DNA from: Nakamurella flava
Lineage (GTDB): Bacteria > Actinomycetota > Actinomycetes > Mycobacteriales > Nakamurellaceae
DNA: 64,000 bases
Direction: 5' to 3'
NCBI RefSeq assembly: GCF_005298075.1
Contig: NZ_SZZH01000001.1
Span: forward strand, 2,046,001-2,110,000
Shown: positions 36,263-44,843 of the stretch, piece after piece
Layout: the number at the start of each line of letters is the position of its first letter
How positions within the stretch are numbered: the stretch's first letter is position 1
Position numbers and translations under genes: made by a program
Notes under the pieces: model-generated
What the model was told of the DNA's origin: nothing
Database searches by the model: none
What the model saw: the letters and a program-made list of their open reading frames with translations, nothing else

Positions 36263-37240
36263 GTGAACGCGATCTCGATCACCACCCGCAAGAGCCTCAT
36301 GCTGTTCTCCGGACGGGCCTTCCCGGCTCTGGCCGAGGAGATCGGGAAGTACCTCGACGTCACGGTGACGCCGCAGTCGGCCTACGACTTCGCCAACGGC
36401 GAGATCTTCGTCCGGTTCGAGGAGTCGGTGCGCGGATCGGACGCCTTCCTGGTCCAGTCCTGCGGCGTCGACCTCAACAAGTGGGTCATGGAGACGCTGA
36501 TCATGATCGACGCCCTCAAGCGGGCGTCGGCCAAGCGGATCACCGTGGTCCTGCCGTTCTATCCGTACGCCCGGCAGGACAAGAAGCACCGGGGTCGCGA
36601 GCCCATCTCGGCCCGCCTCGTCGCCGACCTGCTGCGGACGGCCGGCGCGCAGCGCCTCATGACGGTCGACCTGCACACCGACCAGATCCAGGGTTTCTTC
36701 GACGGGCCGGTGGACCACCTGTTCGCGCAGCCGCTGCTGACCTCCTACATCGGCCAGCGCTACAGCGGCGAGGAGCTCACCGTCGTCTCCCCCGACTCCG
36801 GCCGGGTGCGGACCGCCGAGCGCTGGGCCGACCGGCTGGGCGGCGCGCCCATCGCTTTCATCCACAAGACCCGCGACCCGAACCGACCGAACCAGGTCGT
36901 CGCCAACCGCGTCGTCGGCGACGTCGCCGGCCGGACCTGCATCGTGGTCGACGACATGATCGACACCGGCGGCACCATCTCCAAGGCCGTCAAGCAGGTG
37001 CTGGAGGCCGGGGCCAACAAGGTCGTGGTCGCCGCCACCCACGGTGTGCTGTCCCCGCCGGCGTCCGAGCGACTGGCCGAGAGCGGGGCGTGCGAGGTCG
37101 TCCTGACCAACACCGTGTCGATCCCCGAGGAGCACCGGTTCGACACGCTGACCGTGCTGTCCATCGCCCCGCTCATCGCGCAGGCAATCCACGAGGTCTT
37201 CGAGGACGGTTCGGTGACCTCGCTGTTCGAGACCGGCTGA
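36263..37240 (+). CDS. prs: Ribose-phosphate pyrophosphokinase
   Basis: A 325-residue PRPP synthase, normal length for the family, making PRPP from ribose 5-phosphate and ATP for nucleotide, His and Trp synthesis. Signatures include the ATP-binding flexible loop RQDKKHRGREPISARL, the DLHTDQIQGFF segment and the PRPP-binding VVDDMIDTGGTI. The GTG at 36263 gives the expected N-terminus (NAISITTRKSLMLFSG), with GAAGGG about 11 bases upstream. It is transcribed with glmU, 76 bases upstream. Confidence 0.96.
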   Translation: MNAISITTRKSLMLFSGRAFPALAEEIGKYLDVTVTPQSAYDFANGEIFVRFEESVRGSDAFLVQSCGVDLNKWVMETLIMIDALKRASAKRITVVLPFYPYARQDKKHRGREPISARLVADLLRTAGAQRLMTVDLHTDQIQGFFDGPVDHLFAQPLLTSYIGQRYSGEELTVVSPDSGRVRTAERWADRLGGAPIAFIHKTRDPNRPNQVVANRVVGDVAGRTCIVVDDMIDTGGTISKAVKQVLEAGANKVVVAATHGVLSPPASERLAESGACEVVLTNTVSIPEEHRFDTLTVLSIAPLIAQAIHEVFEDGSVTSLFETG

Positions 37241-37251
37241 GCCGCGCCGGC

Positions 37252-37285
37252 CTGAGGCCGATCACGCGGATCGGCTCCGCCTCAG
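37252..37285. terminator. Bidirectional terminator between prs and the LCP gene
   Basis: An imperfect inverted repeat: a 12-bp stem (37252-37263 with 37269-37274 plus 37280-37285) with a five-base bulge and a five-base loop. It overlaps the stop codon of the convergent LCP gene. Confidence 0.5.
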
Positions 37286-38391
37286 CGGATGTCGCCGGGT
37301 AGCGGCTGGTCCGCCGCCAACGCCTGCAGGTAGGCGTCCATGTCCGGGCCGGCCAACTGCCCGTCGGTCTCGGTGTCATTGACCGTCGGCAGGGTGTAGC
37401 GGGTGACCTGGGCGTCACCGCCGCCCTTCACCGCCAGCGCCAGATCGACCAGGTCCGGGACGGTGACGTTGTCGGTCCGGGCATTGTCGAGGATGGTCTG
37501 CACGGTGCCGGTGAGCCGAGCCGGGTCCGTGAGCACCCCCGTGCTGGTCGCCTGACCCAGGATCGCGGTGATGAGCTGCTGCTGTCGGCCGATCCGGCCG
37601 ATGTCACCGGACGGGTCGCCGGCCACCTTGCGCGCCCGGACGAGCTTGAGGGCGGTCTCCCCGTCGACGAGCCGGGTGCCCGCCGCGTCGATGACGGTCT
37701 TGCCGTTGTCGACGATCGGCCCGGAAAACGTCATCTGCACCCCGCCCAGGGCGTCGACGATCCTCTTGAAGCCCGCGAAGTCGAAGATGATCGCGCGGTC
37801 GATCCGCACCCCGGTCAGCGCCTGGACGGCGCGGACGGTGCACTGCGGGCCACCGACCGCGTAGGCGTTGGTGATCTTCCACTGCCCGTAGGAGTTGTCG
37901 AAGTCGCGATCGGACAGCGTGTCGGTCGAGTAGTCCCACGCCTTGCAGGTGGGCGCCGGGATGAGCAGGTCCCGGGGGACGGAAACCAGATCGACCCGCC
38001 GACGGTCGGCCGAGACGTGCGCGATCATGATCACGTCCGACTGGGACGTGCCCTCGCCCGGCTTGACCTTCTCCGGCGGCCGGGTGTCCAGGCCGAGGAT
38101 CAGGATGTTCTGGGCCACCCCCGGCTGGATGGCCGACCCATCGGTGGCCGACGCGGCCTGCGCCGCTCCGTCGGTGCTGCTTCGGATGTTGGGGTCGTCG
38201 GGGACGAGGGCGGACACCGCGTTCCGCTGGATCTGCTGCTCGGCGCGATCGAGCACGAACCACCCGATCCCGCTGGCCGCCAGCACCACGACCGTCAGCG
38301 CCAGCACCGCCGCCCGCAGCACCCGGCCACCGACCGGGCCTGAACGGCGGTGCCGCGGCTGATGCTCTTCCTCATTCCCCACCTGCACCAC
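37282..38391 (-). CDS. LytR-CpsA-Psr (LCP) family wall-polymer ligase
   Basis: A 369-residue single-pass membrane protein with a cytoplasmic N-terminus (1-25), a transmembrane helix (about 26-48) and an extracellular LCP domain. Hallmarks are LGLDTRP, SDVIMIAHV, SVPRDLLIP (the phosphate-binding arginine), ITNAYAVGG and VRARK. LCP enzymes transfer undecaprenyl-pyrophosphate-linked glycopolymers onto peptidoglycan. It is therefore a candidate for attaching the surface polymer encoded in the first 30 kb, or arabinogalactan- or teichoic-type polymers. An in-frame GTG five codons downstream of the ATG at 38391 is an alternative start. Confidence 0.88.
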   Translation of the reverse strand: MVQVGNEEEHQPRHRRSGPVGGRVLRAAVLALTVVVLAASGIGWFVLDRAEQQIQRNAVSALVPDDPNIRSSTDGAAQAASATDGSAIQPGVAQNILILGLDTRPPEKVKPGEGTSQSDVIMIAHVSADRRRVDLVSVPRDLLIPAPTCKAWDYSTDTLSDRDFDNSYGQWKITNAYAVGGPQCTVRAVQALTGVRIDRAIIFDFAGFKRIVDALGGVQMTFSGPIVDNGKTVIDAAGTRLVDGETALKLVRARKVAGDPSGDIGRIGRQQQLITAILGQATSTGVLTDPARLTGTVQTILDNARTDNVTVPDLVDLALAVKGGGDAQVTRYTLPTVNDTETDGQLAGPDMDAYLQALAADQPLPGDIR

Positions 38392-38578
38392 TCTACGTAA
38401 CCGGCACGCGTGCGTGGTGACACGAATGGAGCATCAGGAGACACGAACGAAGGATGGCGGCCTGCCTGGGGCCGGTCAGTCACCAGAACGCAGCACGGGA
38501 GAAGTCGCCGTCGGCCCGACCACCATCCGTCCGGGTCACGTCAGCCCGGACCGGGCGGGACCATCGACCCTGACGTCT

Positions 38579-38607
38579 TTGACCGCAGTAGTTGCGGCCG
38601 ATAGGCT
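38579..38607 (+). promoter_or_regulatory. Sigma-70-type promoter of the DUF6421-like gene
   Basis: TTGACC at 38579-38584 and TAGGCT at 38602-38607 are separated by exactly 17 bases. The -10 box lies 37 bases before the start codon. It is one of the best housekeeping promoter matches in the window. Confidence 0.6.
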
Positions 38608-38644
38608 CATCTGACACAAAACTTTTGTTGAAGGGGCGGTTGTC

Positions 38645-40483
38645 ATGAGTGTTTTCCCGCGAGTGGCGATCGTCCACCCCGATCCGTCCGCACTGTCCGA
38701 CGGCTACCCCGTCGATGATGTGGAACAGGTGGTCACGCGGCGGGGTTGGCAGCTCACCGATGTGCCGGACGGGGCCGATGTCGTCGTGACGATTGGCCCC
38801 GCCGTGATCGTCGAGGCCGACCGAGCCGGATCGGCCGACACCGAGCCGGGCCCGGCCGTCGACGCACTCGACGACGGTGGCCCGGTCGTCCAGGCCGTGG
38901 TGCACGACGACGGACCGGGTCGCGCCATCGACCTGCTCGCCCACGTCCGGGTGGCCGAGCTGCGCGCCTCCGGCACCCTGGCCGAGCCGGCCGACGGCTG
39001 GGTGGTCCTGCGCTCCTCCGGACGACCGGTGGTCGTGGCCGCCAGCCCCGACGGCGGGTCCCGCCGGGTCGTCCTGGCCATCGAACCCGACGCCGGCCCC
39101 GCTTACGCCGAACTGCTGGGCAACGCGATCGCGTTCGCGGCGGACGCCCCGTCGGACGCTCCGGTGGAGCCGGACCCCGCCCGTACCGGGCACCCCGCGT
39201 GGCTCCGGCTGAAAGCGGCTGTCGGCGCCGTCGCGCAGACCCAGTCGGCCGACGGGTCCATCCCCGACCCCGCGGATCACCTCGTCGCACGCGACCACGT
39301 CGCGACGATCGTCGATGCCGTCGAGGACATGGCCCCGTCGTTCCGCCACGACCAGGACTACCTGTCCGCGCTCGTCAAGGATTTGCGGCGGTGGTCCGAC
39401 GGCGGCTTCGGCGTCCCGGACTTCCTGGACTCGTTGACCGCCTTCCACCCCGAACGGGCGCGGGTGGACGGCCGCGAGCACCTCGTCGTCTTCCCGATGT
39501 ACACCCAGAACGGCAGCCCCGATCGGCACCTGGAAGCCGTTCTGCTGCAGGTCATCTGGCCGGACTTCGTCGCCGACCTGCAGGCCGGCGCCTACTCCAA
39601 CAAGCTGTTCGTGCCGGTGCGCTTCCTGGACTTCACCGCCGGCTACGACACCAATTCGGCCGTGCTGTTCCCGGAGACCGTGGCCATGCGGGAGGTTCCG
39701 AAGTTCACCTGGGGGGCGATCTTCGCCGACCGGGAGGCCGCCCGGTTCCGCCGCGTGATCACCGCCGCTGCGGACATCACCGGCTTGGCCCTGCCTCCCG
39801 AAGCCGCTCGACTGCTCGGTGACCAGCGGCTGACCGAAGAGACCTTCGTGATGTGGGACCTCATCCACGACCGCACCCACATGCACGGCGATCTGCCGTT
39901 CGACCCGTTCATGATCAAACAGCGCATGCCGTTCTTCCTCTACACACTGGAGGAGCTGCGATGCGACCTGACCGCGTTCGCCGAGTCGGTGTCGCTCGAA
40001 CAGCAGGGACACCCCCACGCCCGGCTCGTGCAGTACGCCGTGGTCTTCGACCGCATCTTCCGGTTCGCCATCACGGGCTCCCGGGTCCGCAACTACGACG
40101 GCCTGGGCGGGCAACTGCTCTTCGGCTGGCTCCACCAGCACCACGTCCTGCACTGGACCGACAATCGGCTGTCGATCGAATGGGACCGGGTGGCCGACGC
40201 GGTCCTCGAGCTCAAGCGGCAGATCGACGATCTGTACTGGCGGTCGATCGACCGACCCAAGATCGGCCACTGGCTGGCGGCCTACGACCTGATCTCCGCC
40301 ACGGTGGCCCCACATCCGGCGTCGGTCTGGGCCAAGGGCCCGGACGCGCTACCACTCGACGGGCCGCCGAAGGGCCTGACCGATGTGGTGCGGGCCGACG
40401 AGTTCCCGCTGTCGATGTTCTACGAGGCACTGTCCCGCAAGTTGTCCCCCGTCATCGCGTCGACCAGCGGCATCACCGGCTGA
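38645..40483 (+). CDS. DUF6421-type conserved actinobacterial protein with HDxxH/EE metal-site-like motif
   Basis: A 612-residue cytoplasmic protein with no signal peptide. The C-terminal two-thirds match what I recall as DUF6421, a conserved actinobacterial family of unknown function. The most conserved-looking stretch has H408, D409, H412 and H414 (LIHDRTHMHGD), followed 20 residues later by E436 and E437 (YTLEELRCDL). This spacing recalls zinc peptidases (HExxH plus a downstream Glu), but the catalytic glutamate is replaced by aspartate, so activity is uncertain. The N-terminal 180 residues are less conserved and look like a nucleotide-sensing or flavodoxin-like domain. AAGGGG lies eight bases before the ATG. 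It ends at a palindromic repeat. Confidence 0.65.
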   Translation: MSVFPRVAIVHPDPSALSDGYPVDDVEQVVTRRGWQLTDVPDGADVVVTIGPAVIVEADRAGSADTEPGPAVDALDDGGPVVQAVVHDDGPGRAIDLLAHVRVAELRASGTLAEPADGWVVLRSSGRPVVVAASPDGGSRRVVLAIEPDAGPAYAELLGNAIAFAADAPSDAPVEPDPARTGHPAWLRLKAAVGAVAQTQSADGSIPDPADHLVARDHVATIVDAVEDMAPSFRHDQDYLSALVKDLRRWSDGGFGVPDFLDSLTAFHPERARVDGREHLVVFPMYTQNGSPDRHLEAVLLQVIWPDFVADLQAGAYSNKLFVPVRFLDFTAGYDTNSAVLFPETVAMREVPKFTWGAIFADREAARFRRVITAAADITGLALPPEAARLLGDQRLTEETFVMWDLIHDRTHMHGDLPFDPFMIKQRMPFFLYTLEELRCDLTAFAESVSLEQQGHPHARLVQYAVVFDRIFRFAITGSRVRNYDGLGGQLLFGWLHQHHVLHWTDNRLSIEWDRVADAVLELKRQIDDLYWRSIDRPKIGHWLAAYDLISATVAPHPASVWAKGPDALPLDGPPKGLTDVVRADEFPLSMFYEALSRKLSPVIASTSGITG

Positions 40484-40503
40484 CCCGGCCCGCTCCAGCC
40501 GAG

Positions 40504-40556
40504 GGTCGGTAAATAACGCCGCTCCGACGTGGTCAGAGCGGCATTCTTCACCGACC
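40504..40556. repeat. 53-bp palindromic repeat, left copy (imperfect), terminator-like
   Basis: Two 25-base arms (40504-40528 and 40532-40556) with a 3-base loop and four mismatches. It is closely related to the perfect copy at 43638. It lies between convergent genes and contains the stop codon of the LacI gene (40548-40550), so it likely terminates both. Confidence 0.75.
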
Positions 40557-41564
40557 TGGCGGGGCCGTCGTCGATCGCACCACCAGGTGCGGGGGCACGA
40601 CCACCTCGGGTCCGATCTCGCCATCACCCGACGCCCGCCGGACGGCGGCCGCGACCGCGTGCTCCCCCAGCGAACGGACGTCCTGGGCCACCGTCGTCAA
40701 TCCGATCTGCGGCAGCCGGGCCAGGGCGCTGTCGTCGAACCCGACGACGGACAGGTCGGCCGGGGCGCCGACCCCGGCCTCGGCGCAGGCGGCCAGCAGG
40801 CCAACCGCGCAGCGATCGTTGAACGCGACGACCGCGGTGGGGACCGACCGGCCGGACGCGCGCAGGACCGCCGGCGCGGCGGCCCGGCCGTCGTCCTCGG
40901 TCTGCCCGCCCGGAACCACCCGCGTCCAGCGCGACGACCCGGCATCGGCCATCGCCCGCCGGTAGCCGTCCCGCCGGATGTCGGCGACCTCACCGGGGGG
41001 ACCGTCGACGTACGCGATCCGGCGATGCCCGAGATCGACGAGATGGCGCACCGCCAGGGCGATCCCGGTGTCGTCGGCCGAGCGGACGACACCCACCTGC
41101 TCGCTGATCAGGGGGCGACCGAGCGCCACGACCGGGACCTGCCGACCGATGCGCTCGAGCTCGGGGACGGGGCCGCGTGGTCCGAGCAGGATGAGGGCCG
41201 CGCAGCGGGAGTCCAACAGTGTCTCCGCGGTGGCGTTCTCGTCCTGACGGGCGGTGACGGTGGCCAGCAGCACCTCGTGTCCCTGGCGGAGCGCGGCGTC
41301 CTGGATAGCCAGGGTCAGGTCGGCGTGGAACGGGTTGCTCAGGTCCAGGGCGACCCCGATCGTCCGGCTCCGCCGGCTGGCCAGGGCGCTCGCCGCTCGG
41401 TCGGGGCGGTAGCCCAACTGCTCGGCGGCGGCCAGCACCCGCTGGGCGGTGGCGACGCTGGGACCGGCGACGCCCCGCAACACCAGGGACACGGTGGCCG
41501 TGGAGACCCCCGCGGCGACGGCCACGTCACCGAGGCGAGGCCGTGACGGGTTGCCGTGCACCAT
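40548..41564 (-). CDS. LacI-family transcriptional regulator (inositol/sugar branch)
   Basis: A 338-residue repressor. The N-terminal helix-turn-helix (residues about 10-30, RLGDVAVAAGVSTATVSLVL) and hinge helix (ASALASRRSRTIGVAL) are typical, and the rest is the periplasmic-binding-protein-like effector domain. It is divergent from the iolE-like/iolH pair and therefore the probable local regulator of them and of itself. Two AGCGCT cores in the shared promoter region are candidate operators. The C-terminus is encoded inside a palindromic repeat, so its last two or three codons may have been set by repeat insertion. The effector is unknown; an inositol-related ligand is a reasonable guess. Confidence 0.87.
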   Translation of the reverse strand: MVHGNPSRPRLGDVAVAAGVSTATVSLVLRGVAGPSVATAQRVLAAAEQLGYRPDRAASALASRRSRTIGVALDLSNPFHADLTLAIQDAALRQGHEVLLATVTARQDENATAETLLDSRCAALILLGPRGPVPELERIGRQVPVVALGRPLISEQVGVVRSADDTGIALAVRHLVDLGHRRIAYVDGPPGEVADIRRDGYRRAMADAGSSRWTRVVPGGQTEDDGRAAAPAVLRASGRSVPTAVVAFNDRCAVGLLAACAEAGVGAPADLSVVGFDDSALARLPQIGLTTVAQDVRSLGEHAVAAAVRRASGDGEIGPEVVVPPHLVVRSTTAPPGR

Positions 41565-41581
41565 CCGTACACCTCGCAGAA

Positions 41582-41639
41582 TGTCTTGACAAAGAGAGCG
41601 CTACGGCTGAAGATTGGCAGCGGCTTTTGAAGCGCTTTA
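41582..41639. promoter_or_regulatory. Divergent promoter-operator region with IolR-like and LacI-type sites
   Basis: TGTCTTGACA at 41582-41591 matches the corynebacterial IolR consensus as I remember it (KGWCHTRACA) and contains TTGACA, a good rightward -35 box. Two LacI-type AGCGCT cores follow, at 41597-41602 (GAGAGCGCTAC) and 41631-41636 (TGAAGCGCTTTA), centred 34 bases apart. This suggests both a local repressor and a global inositol regulator. Confidence 0.55.
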
Positions 41640-41767
41640 AGCCTACCCCGGCTTGCCCGTCCCGCCCACGGCTCCCCTCAACTGGAGCGCAGACGGTCCG
41701 GCCCGGTTCGACCGCGGGTCCGTCGTCCCGTCTGACCCGTGCCGCACCCCTCAAAGGAGAGACCGCG

Positions 41768-42709
41768 ATGGCCAGCGCCACCAGCGACCGTTCCCAGCTC
41801 GTCGTCGGAACCGCCCCCGATTCCTGGGGCGTCTGGTTCGCCCAGGACGCGCACCAGGTCGGCTGGAAGCAGTACCTCGACGAGGTGGCCCTGTCCGGTT
41901 ACGTCTGGACCGAGCTCGGACCTCAGGGATTCCTGCCGCAGGACCCGGCGCAGCTGCGTGACGAACTGGGCTCCCGCGGTCTCAAGGTCAGCGGCGGCAC
42001 CGTCTTCGCCGGGCTGCACAAGGGCAGGGACGCGCTCGACGAGGCCATCGCCGCCTTCTCGCGCGAGGCCCGGCTGCTGTCCGAGGTGGGGTCGGAGTTC
42101 CTCATCCACCTGCCCGAGCAGTACACGGACCTGCACACCGGCGAGGCCACCCAGGGTGGCGAACTCGACCGTGAGCAGTGGAACTCCCTGATCAGCGGGA
42201 CGAATGAACTGGCCAAGGTGATCTTCGAGCAGTTCGGCGTCAAGTTGGTCTTCCACCCGCACGCCGACACCCACGTCGACACCCAGGAGCGGATCCTGCA
42301 GTTCCTGGCCGACACCGACGAGCAGTACGTCAACCTTTGCCTGGACACCGGTCACGTCGCCTATTGCGCCGGCGACAACCTGGAGATCATCCGGCAGGCC
42401 CCGGAGCGCATCACCTACGTGCACCTGAAGTTCGTCGACCCGGCCGTCCGCGCCCGGGTGCAGGCCGAGGGCCTGTCGCTGGCCGAAGCCGTACCGCTGG
42501 GCGTCATGGTCGAGCCGCCCTACGGCGAGCCCGCCGTGCCCCCGCTGCTCGATGCACTGGCCGGTCTGGACCGGGAGATCTTCACCGTCCTCGAGCAGGA
42601 CCTCTACCCGGTCGCCCCGCAGATGCCGTACGGCATCCAGGCCCGGGCAGCGGGCTACCTCACCGGCTGCGGCCTCGGCCCGTTCCGCCGCTGGCCCTAC
42701 TCGTCCTGA
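41768..42709 (+). CDS. iolE: Inosose dehydratase-like TIM-barrel protein (IolE family)
   Basis: A 313-residue sugar-phosphate-isomerase/epimerase-type TIM barrel. The N-terminal VGTAPDSWGVWF, the following LDEVALSGYVWTELGPQGF, the metal-site segment LVFHPHADTHVDT and CLDTGHVAY match IolE proteins, which dehydrate 2-keto-myo-inositol. No other iolE candidate is present in the main inositol cluster, which otherwise encodes the complete pathway. AAAGGAGAG precedes the ATG at 41768. It is followed after 42 bases by iolH and is divergent from a LacI repressor. A related isomerase on another inositol isomer cannot be excluded. Confidence 0.72.
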   Translation: MASATSDRSQLVVGTAPDSWGVWFAQDAHQVGWKQYLDEVALSGYVWTELGPQGFLPQDPAQLRDELGSRGLKVSGGTVFAGLHKGRDALDEAIAAFSREARLLSEVGSEFLIHLPEQYTDLHTGEATQGGELDREQWNSLISGTNELAKVIFEQFGVKLVFHPHADTHVDTQERILQFLADTDEQYVNLCLDTGHVAYCAGDNLEIIRQAPERITYVHLKFVDPAVRARVQAEGLSLAEAVPLGVMVEPPYGEPAVPPLLDALAGLDREIFTVLEQDLYPVAPQMPYGIQARAAGYLTGCGLGPFRRWPYSS

Positions 42710-42751
42710 CGGACCCCGGCCCGACCACCCTCCCCCGCGAACGGAACTGAC

Positions 42752-43615
42752 ATGGTCACCATTGCCCTCGATCCCGCGATGTACCACGCCGACCTCACGG
42801 TCGTGCAGGAACTGCAGAAGGCCGCCGACCTCGGCTACGAGTACCTCGAACTGTCCCCCCGCCCCGACTGGTTCTTCTGGCACCGCTACCCCAAGGCCGA
42901 CGATCAGGCGATCGTCGAGGTCAAGCGGGCGATGCGCGAGACCGGCGTCCGGATCAAGACTCTCGTGCCGGTCTTCAACTGGTCGTCGCCGGACGAGCAG
43001 GAACGCCGATTCCAGGTCCGCAACTGGCGCCGGCTGCTGCAGATCGCCCACGAGCTCGAGCTCGACCTGGTCAATTCCGAGTTGTCCGGCGACCCGAACC
43101 GCGCCCTGCAGTCCGAGCACGCCTTCTATCTGTCGATGGAGGAGCTCACCCCGGACTTCGAGCGGTACGGCATCGCCCTGAACCTCGAGGCCCATCCGTA
43201 CGACTTCTCCGAGACCAACGACGACGCCGTGCAGATCGTCCGCGGGCTCAACCTGCCCTGGGTGAACTACGTCTTCTGCGCCCCGCACGCGTTCCACCTG
43301 TCCCAGGGCGCCGGCGACGTCGAGCGGATGATCGCCTACGCCGGGGACAAGCTGACCCACGTGCACCTGGCCGACTGTTACAACCACCTGGCCAACGTCG
43401 GCAATCGCTACATCATCAACCCACCCGGTGTGGACGCCCGGATCCATCAGCACAACGAGATCGGTCACGGCGACCTCGACTGGGACGCCACCTTCAGCGC
43501 CCTGCGCGCCGCGAACTTCGACGGCGTCGCCACCGTCTGCGTCTTCGGCTGGGAGGAGAACGCCGACGACATCCACCGCCGGATGCTGGAGCGGGTCAAG
43601 GCCGAGCTCGCCTGA
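42752..43615 (+). CDS. iolH: IolH-type sugar-phosphate isomerase/epimerase
   Basis: A 287-residue TIM-barrel protein beginning with VTIALDPAMYHADLTVVQEL. Internal motifs ADLGYEYLELSPRPDWFFW, HRYPKADD, LNLEAHPYDF, HVHLADCYNH and RYIINPPGVDARIHQHNEIG are those of IolH proteins found in actinobacterial and Bacillus inositol operons, whose exact reaction is not firmly established. The last motif provides the conserved His/Glu metal ligands. It is co-transcribed with the IolE-like gene and terminated by the perfect palindrome 22 bases downstream. Confidence 0.78.
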   Translation: MVTIALDPAMYHADLTVVQELQKAADLGYEYLELSPRPDWFFWHRYPKADDQAIVEVKRAMRETGVRIKTLVPVFNWSSPDEQERRFQVRNWRRLLQIAHELELDLVNSELSGDPNRALQSEHAFYLSMEELTPDFERYGIALNLEAHPYDFSETNDDAVQIVRGLNLPWVNYVFCAPHAFHLSQGAGDVERMIAYAGDKLTHVHLADCYNHLANVGNRYIINPPGVDARIHQHNEIGHGDLDWDATFSALRAANFDGVATVCVFGWEENADDIHRRMLERVKAELA

Positions 43616-43637
43616 TCCCCACCTGCACCCCGGCACT

Positions 43638-43690
43638 GGTCGGTAAAGAATGCCGCTCTGACGCAGTCAGAGCGGCATTCTTTACCGACC
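43638..43690. repeat. 53-bp palindromic repeat, right copy (perfect 25-bp stem)
   Basis: Arms 43638-43662 and 43666-43690 are perfectly complementary with a GCA loop, making an extremely stable hairpin. It lies between iolH and ltaE and most likely terminates iolH. The copy at 40504 differs at only a few positions. Confidence 0.85.
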
Positions 43691-43718
43691 CGGTCGCCGG
43701 GCAGGGGAGAATGTTGCG

Positions 43719-44768
43719 GTGACCACTCTGCACGACCCCGACCAGCGGGGATTCGCGTCCGACAACTACGCCGGGGTGCACCCCGAGGTGCTGGCCGCTC
43801 TGGCCGAGGCCAACGGCGGCCATCAGATCTCCTACGGCGAGGACGCGTACACCGCGCGCCTGGCCGAGGTGATGGCCGGCCACTTCGGCGACCAGGCCGA
43901 GATCTTCCCCGTCTTCAACGGCACCGGTGCCAACGTCCTGTCCCTGCAGGCCCTGCTCCCCCGCTGGGGCGCGGTCGTGTGCGCCGAGACCGCCCACATC
44001 AACTGCGACGAGAACGGGGCCCCGGAACGGGTCGGCGGGCTCAAGCTGCTGACCGTGCCGACGCCGGACGGCAAACTCACCCCTGAGCTCATCGACCGCC
44101 AGGCCTGGGGCTGGGGCGACGAGCATCGCGCGCAGCCGCTGGCCGTCTCGATCACCCAGAGCACCGAGCTCGGCACCGTCTACACCCCGGACGAGATCCG
44201 CGCGATCGCCGACCACATCCACGCCCGCGGCATGGTCCTGCACCTCGACGGCGCCCGGATCGCCAACGCCGCCGCGTCCCTGGACGTGCCGTTGCGGGAA
44301 TTCACCACCGACGCCGGCGTGGACGTGCTGTCCTTCGGTGGCACCAAGAACGGGCTGATGTTCGGCGAGGTCGTCGTGGCGCTGCGCCCGGATGTCGCCC
44401 CCGGTCTGCTGTACCTGCGCAAGATGAACATGCAGCTGGCATCGAAGATGCGCTTCGTCTCCGCCCAGCTGCTGGCCCTGCTCGACGGCGACCTGTGGCT
44501 GCGATCGGCCCGGCACGCCAACGCGATGGCTCAGCGGCTGCGCGCCGGGGTCAGCGAGCTCGACGGCGTTCGACTGACCCAGATCCCGCAGGCCAACGCG
44601 GTCTTCGCGGTCCTTGACCGCGACGTCGCCGAGCGGCTGCGGCAGCAGTTCCGGTTCTACGACTGGAACCCGGCGACCGGTGAGGTGCGCTGGATGTGCG
44701 CGTTCGACACCACCGAATCCGACGTGGACGACTTCGTCGAGGCGTTGCGCAAGGAACTCGCCCGCTAG
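43719..44768 (+). CDS. ltaE: Low-specificity L-threonine aldolase
   Basis: A 349-residue PLP-dependent fold-type I enzyme that splits threonine or allo-threonine to glycine and acetaldehyde. The N-terminal SDNYAGVHPEVL matches the family signature. LHLDGARIANA supplies the PLP-ring aspartate and its arginine, and SFGGTKNG contains the Schiff-base lysine K210. The GTG at 43719 follows AGGGGAGA. It lies just after the perfect palindrome, so it should have its own promoter or depend on read-through. No functional link to the neighbouring inositol genes is evident. Confidence 0.9.
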   Translation: MTTLHDPDQRGFASDNYAGVHPEVLAALAEANGGHQISYGEDAYTARLAEVMAGHFGDQAEIFPVFNGTGANVLSLQALLPRWGAVVCAETAHINCDENGAPERVGGLKLLTVPTPDGKLTPELIDRQAWGWGDEHRAQPLAVSITQSTELGTVYTPDEIRAIADHIHARGMVLHLDGARIANAAASLDVPLREFTTDAGVDVLSFGGTKNGLMFGEVVVALRPDVAPGLLYLRKMNMQLASKMRFVSAQLLALLDGDLWLRSARHANAMAQRLRAGVSELDGVRLTQIPQANAVFAVLDRDVAERLRQQFRFYDWNPATGEVRWMCAFDTTESDVDDFVEALRKELAR

Positions 44769-44785
44769 CAGACCACTCGGGAATG

Positions 44786-44826
44786 CCGAAAGGCGCGTGA
44801 CCCCCCTCGGGTCACGCGCCTTTCGG
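44786..44826. terminator. Bidirectional terminator between ltaE and the isomerase gene
   Basis: A perfect 18-bp inverted repeat (44786-44803 with 44809-44826) has a 5-base loop. The GAAAGG/CCTTTC segments give short A/T tracts in both directions. It serves the two convergent genes. Confidence 0.9.
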
Positions 44827-44843
44827 GTCCGGTGCCGGCCAGC

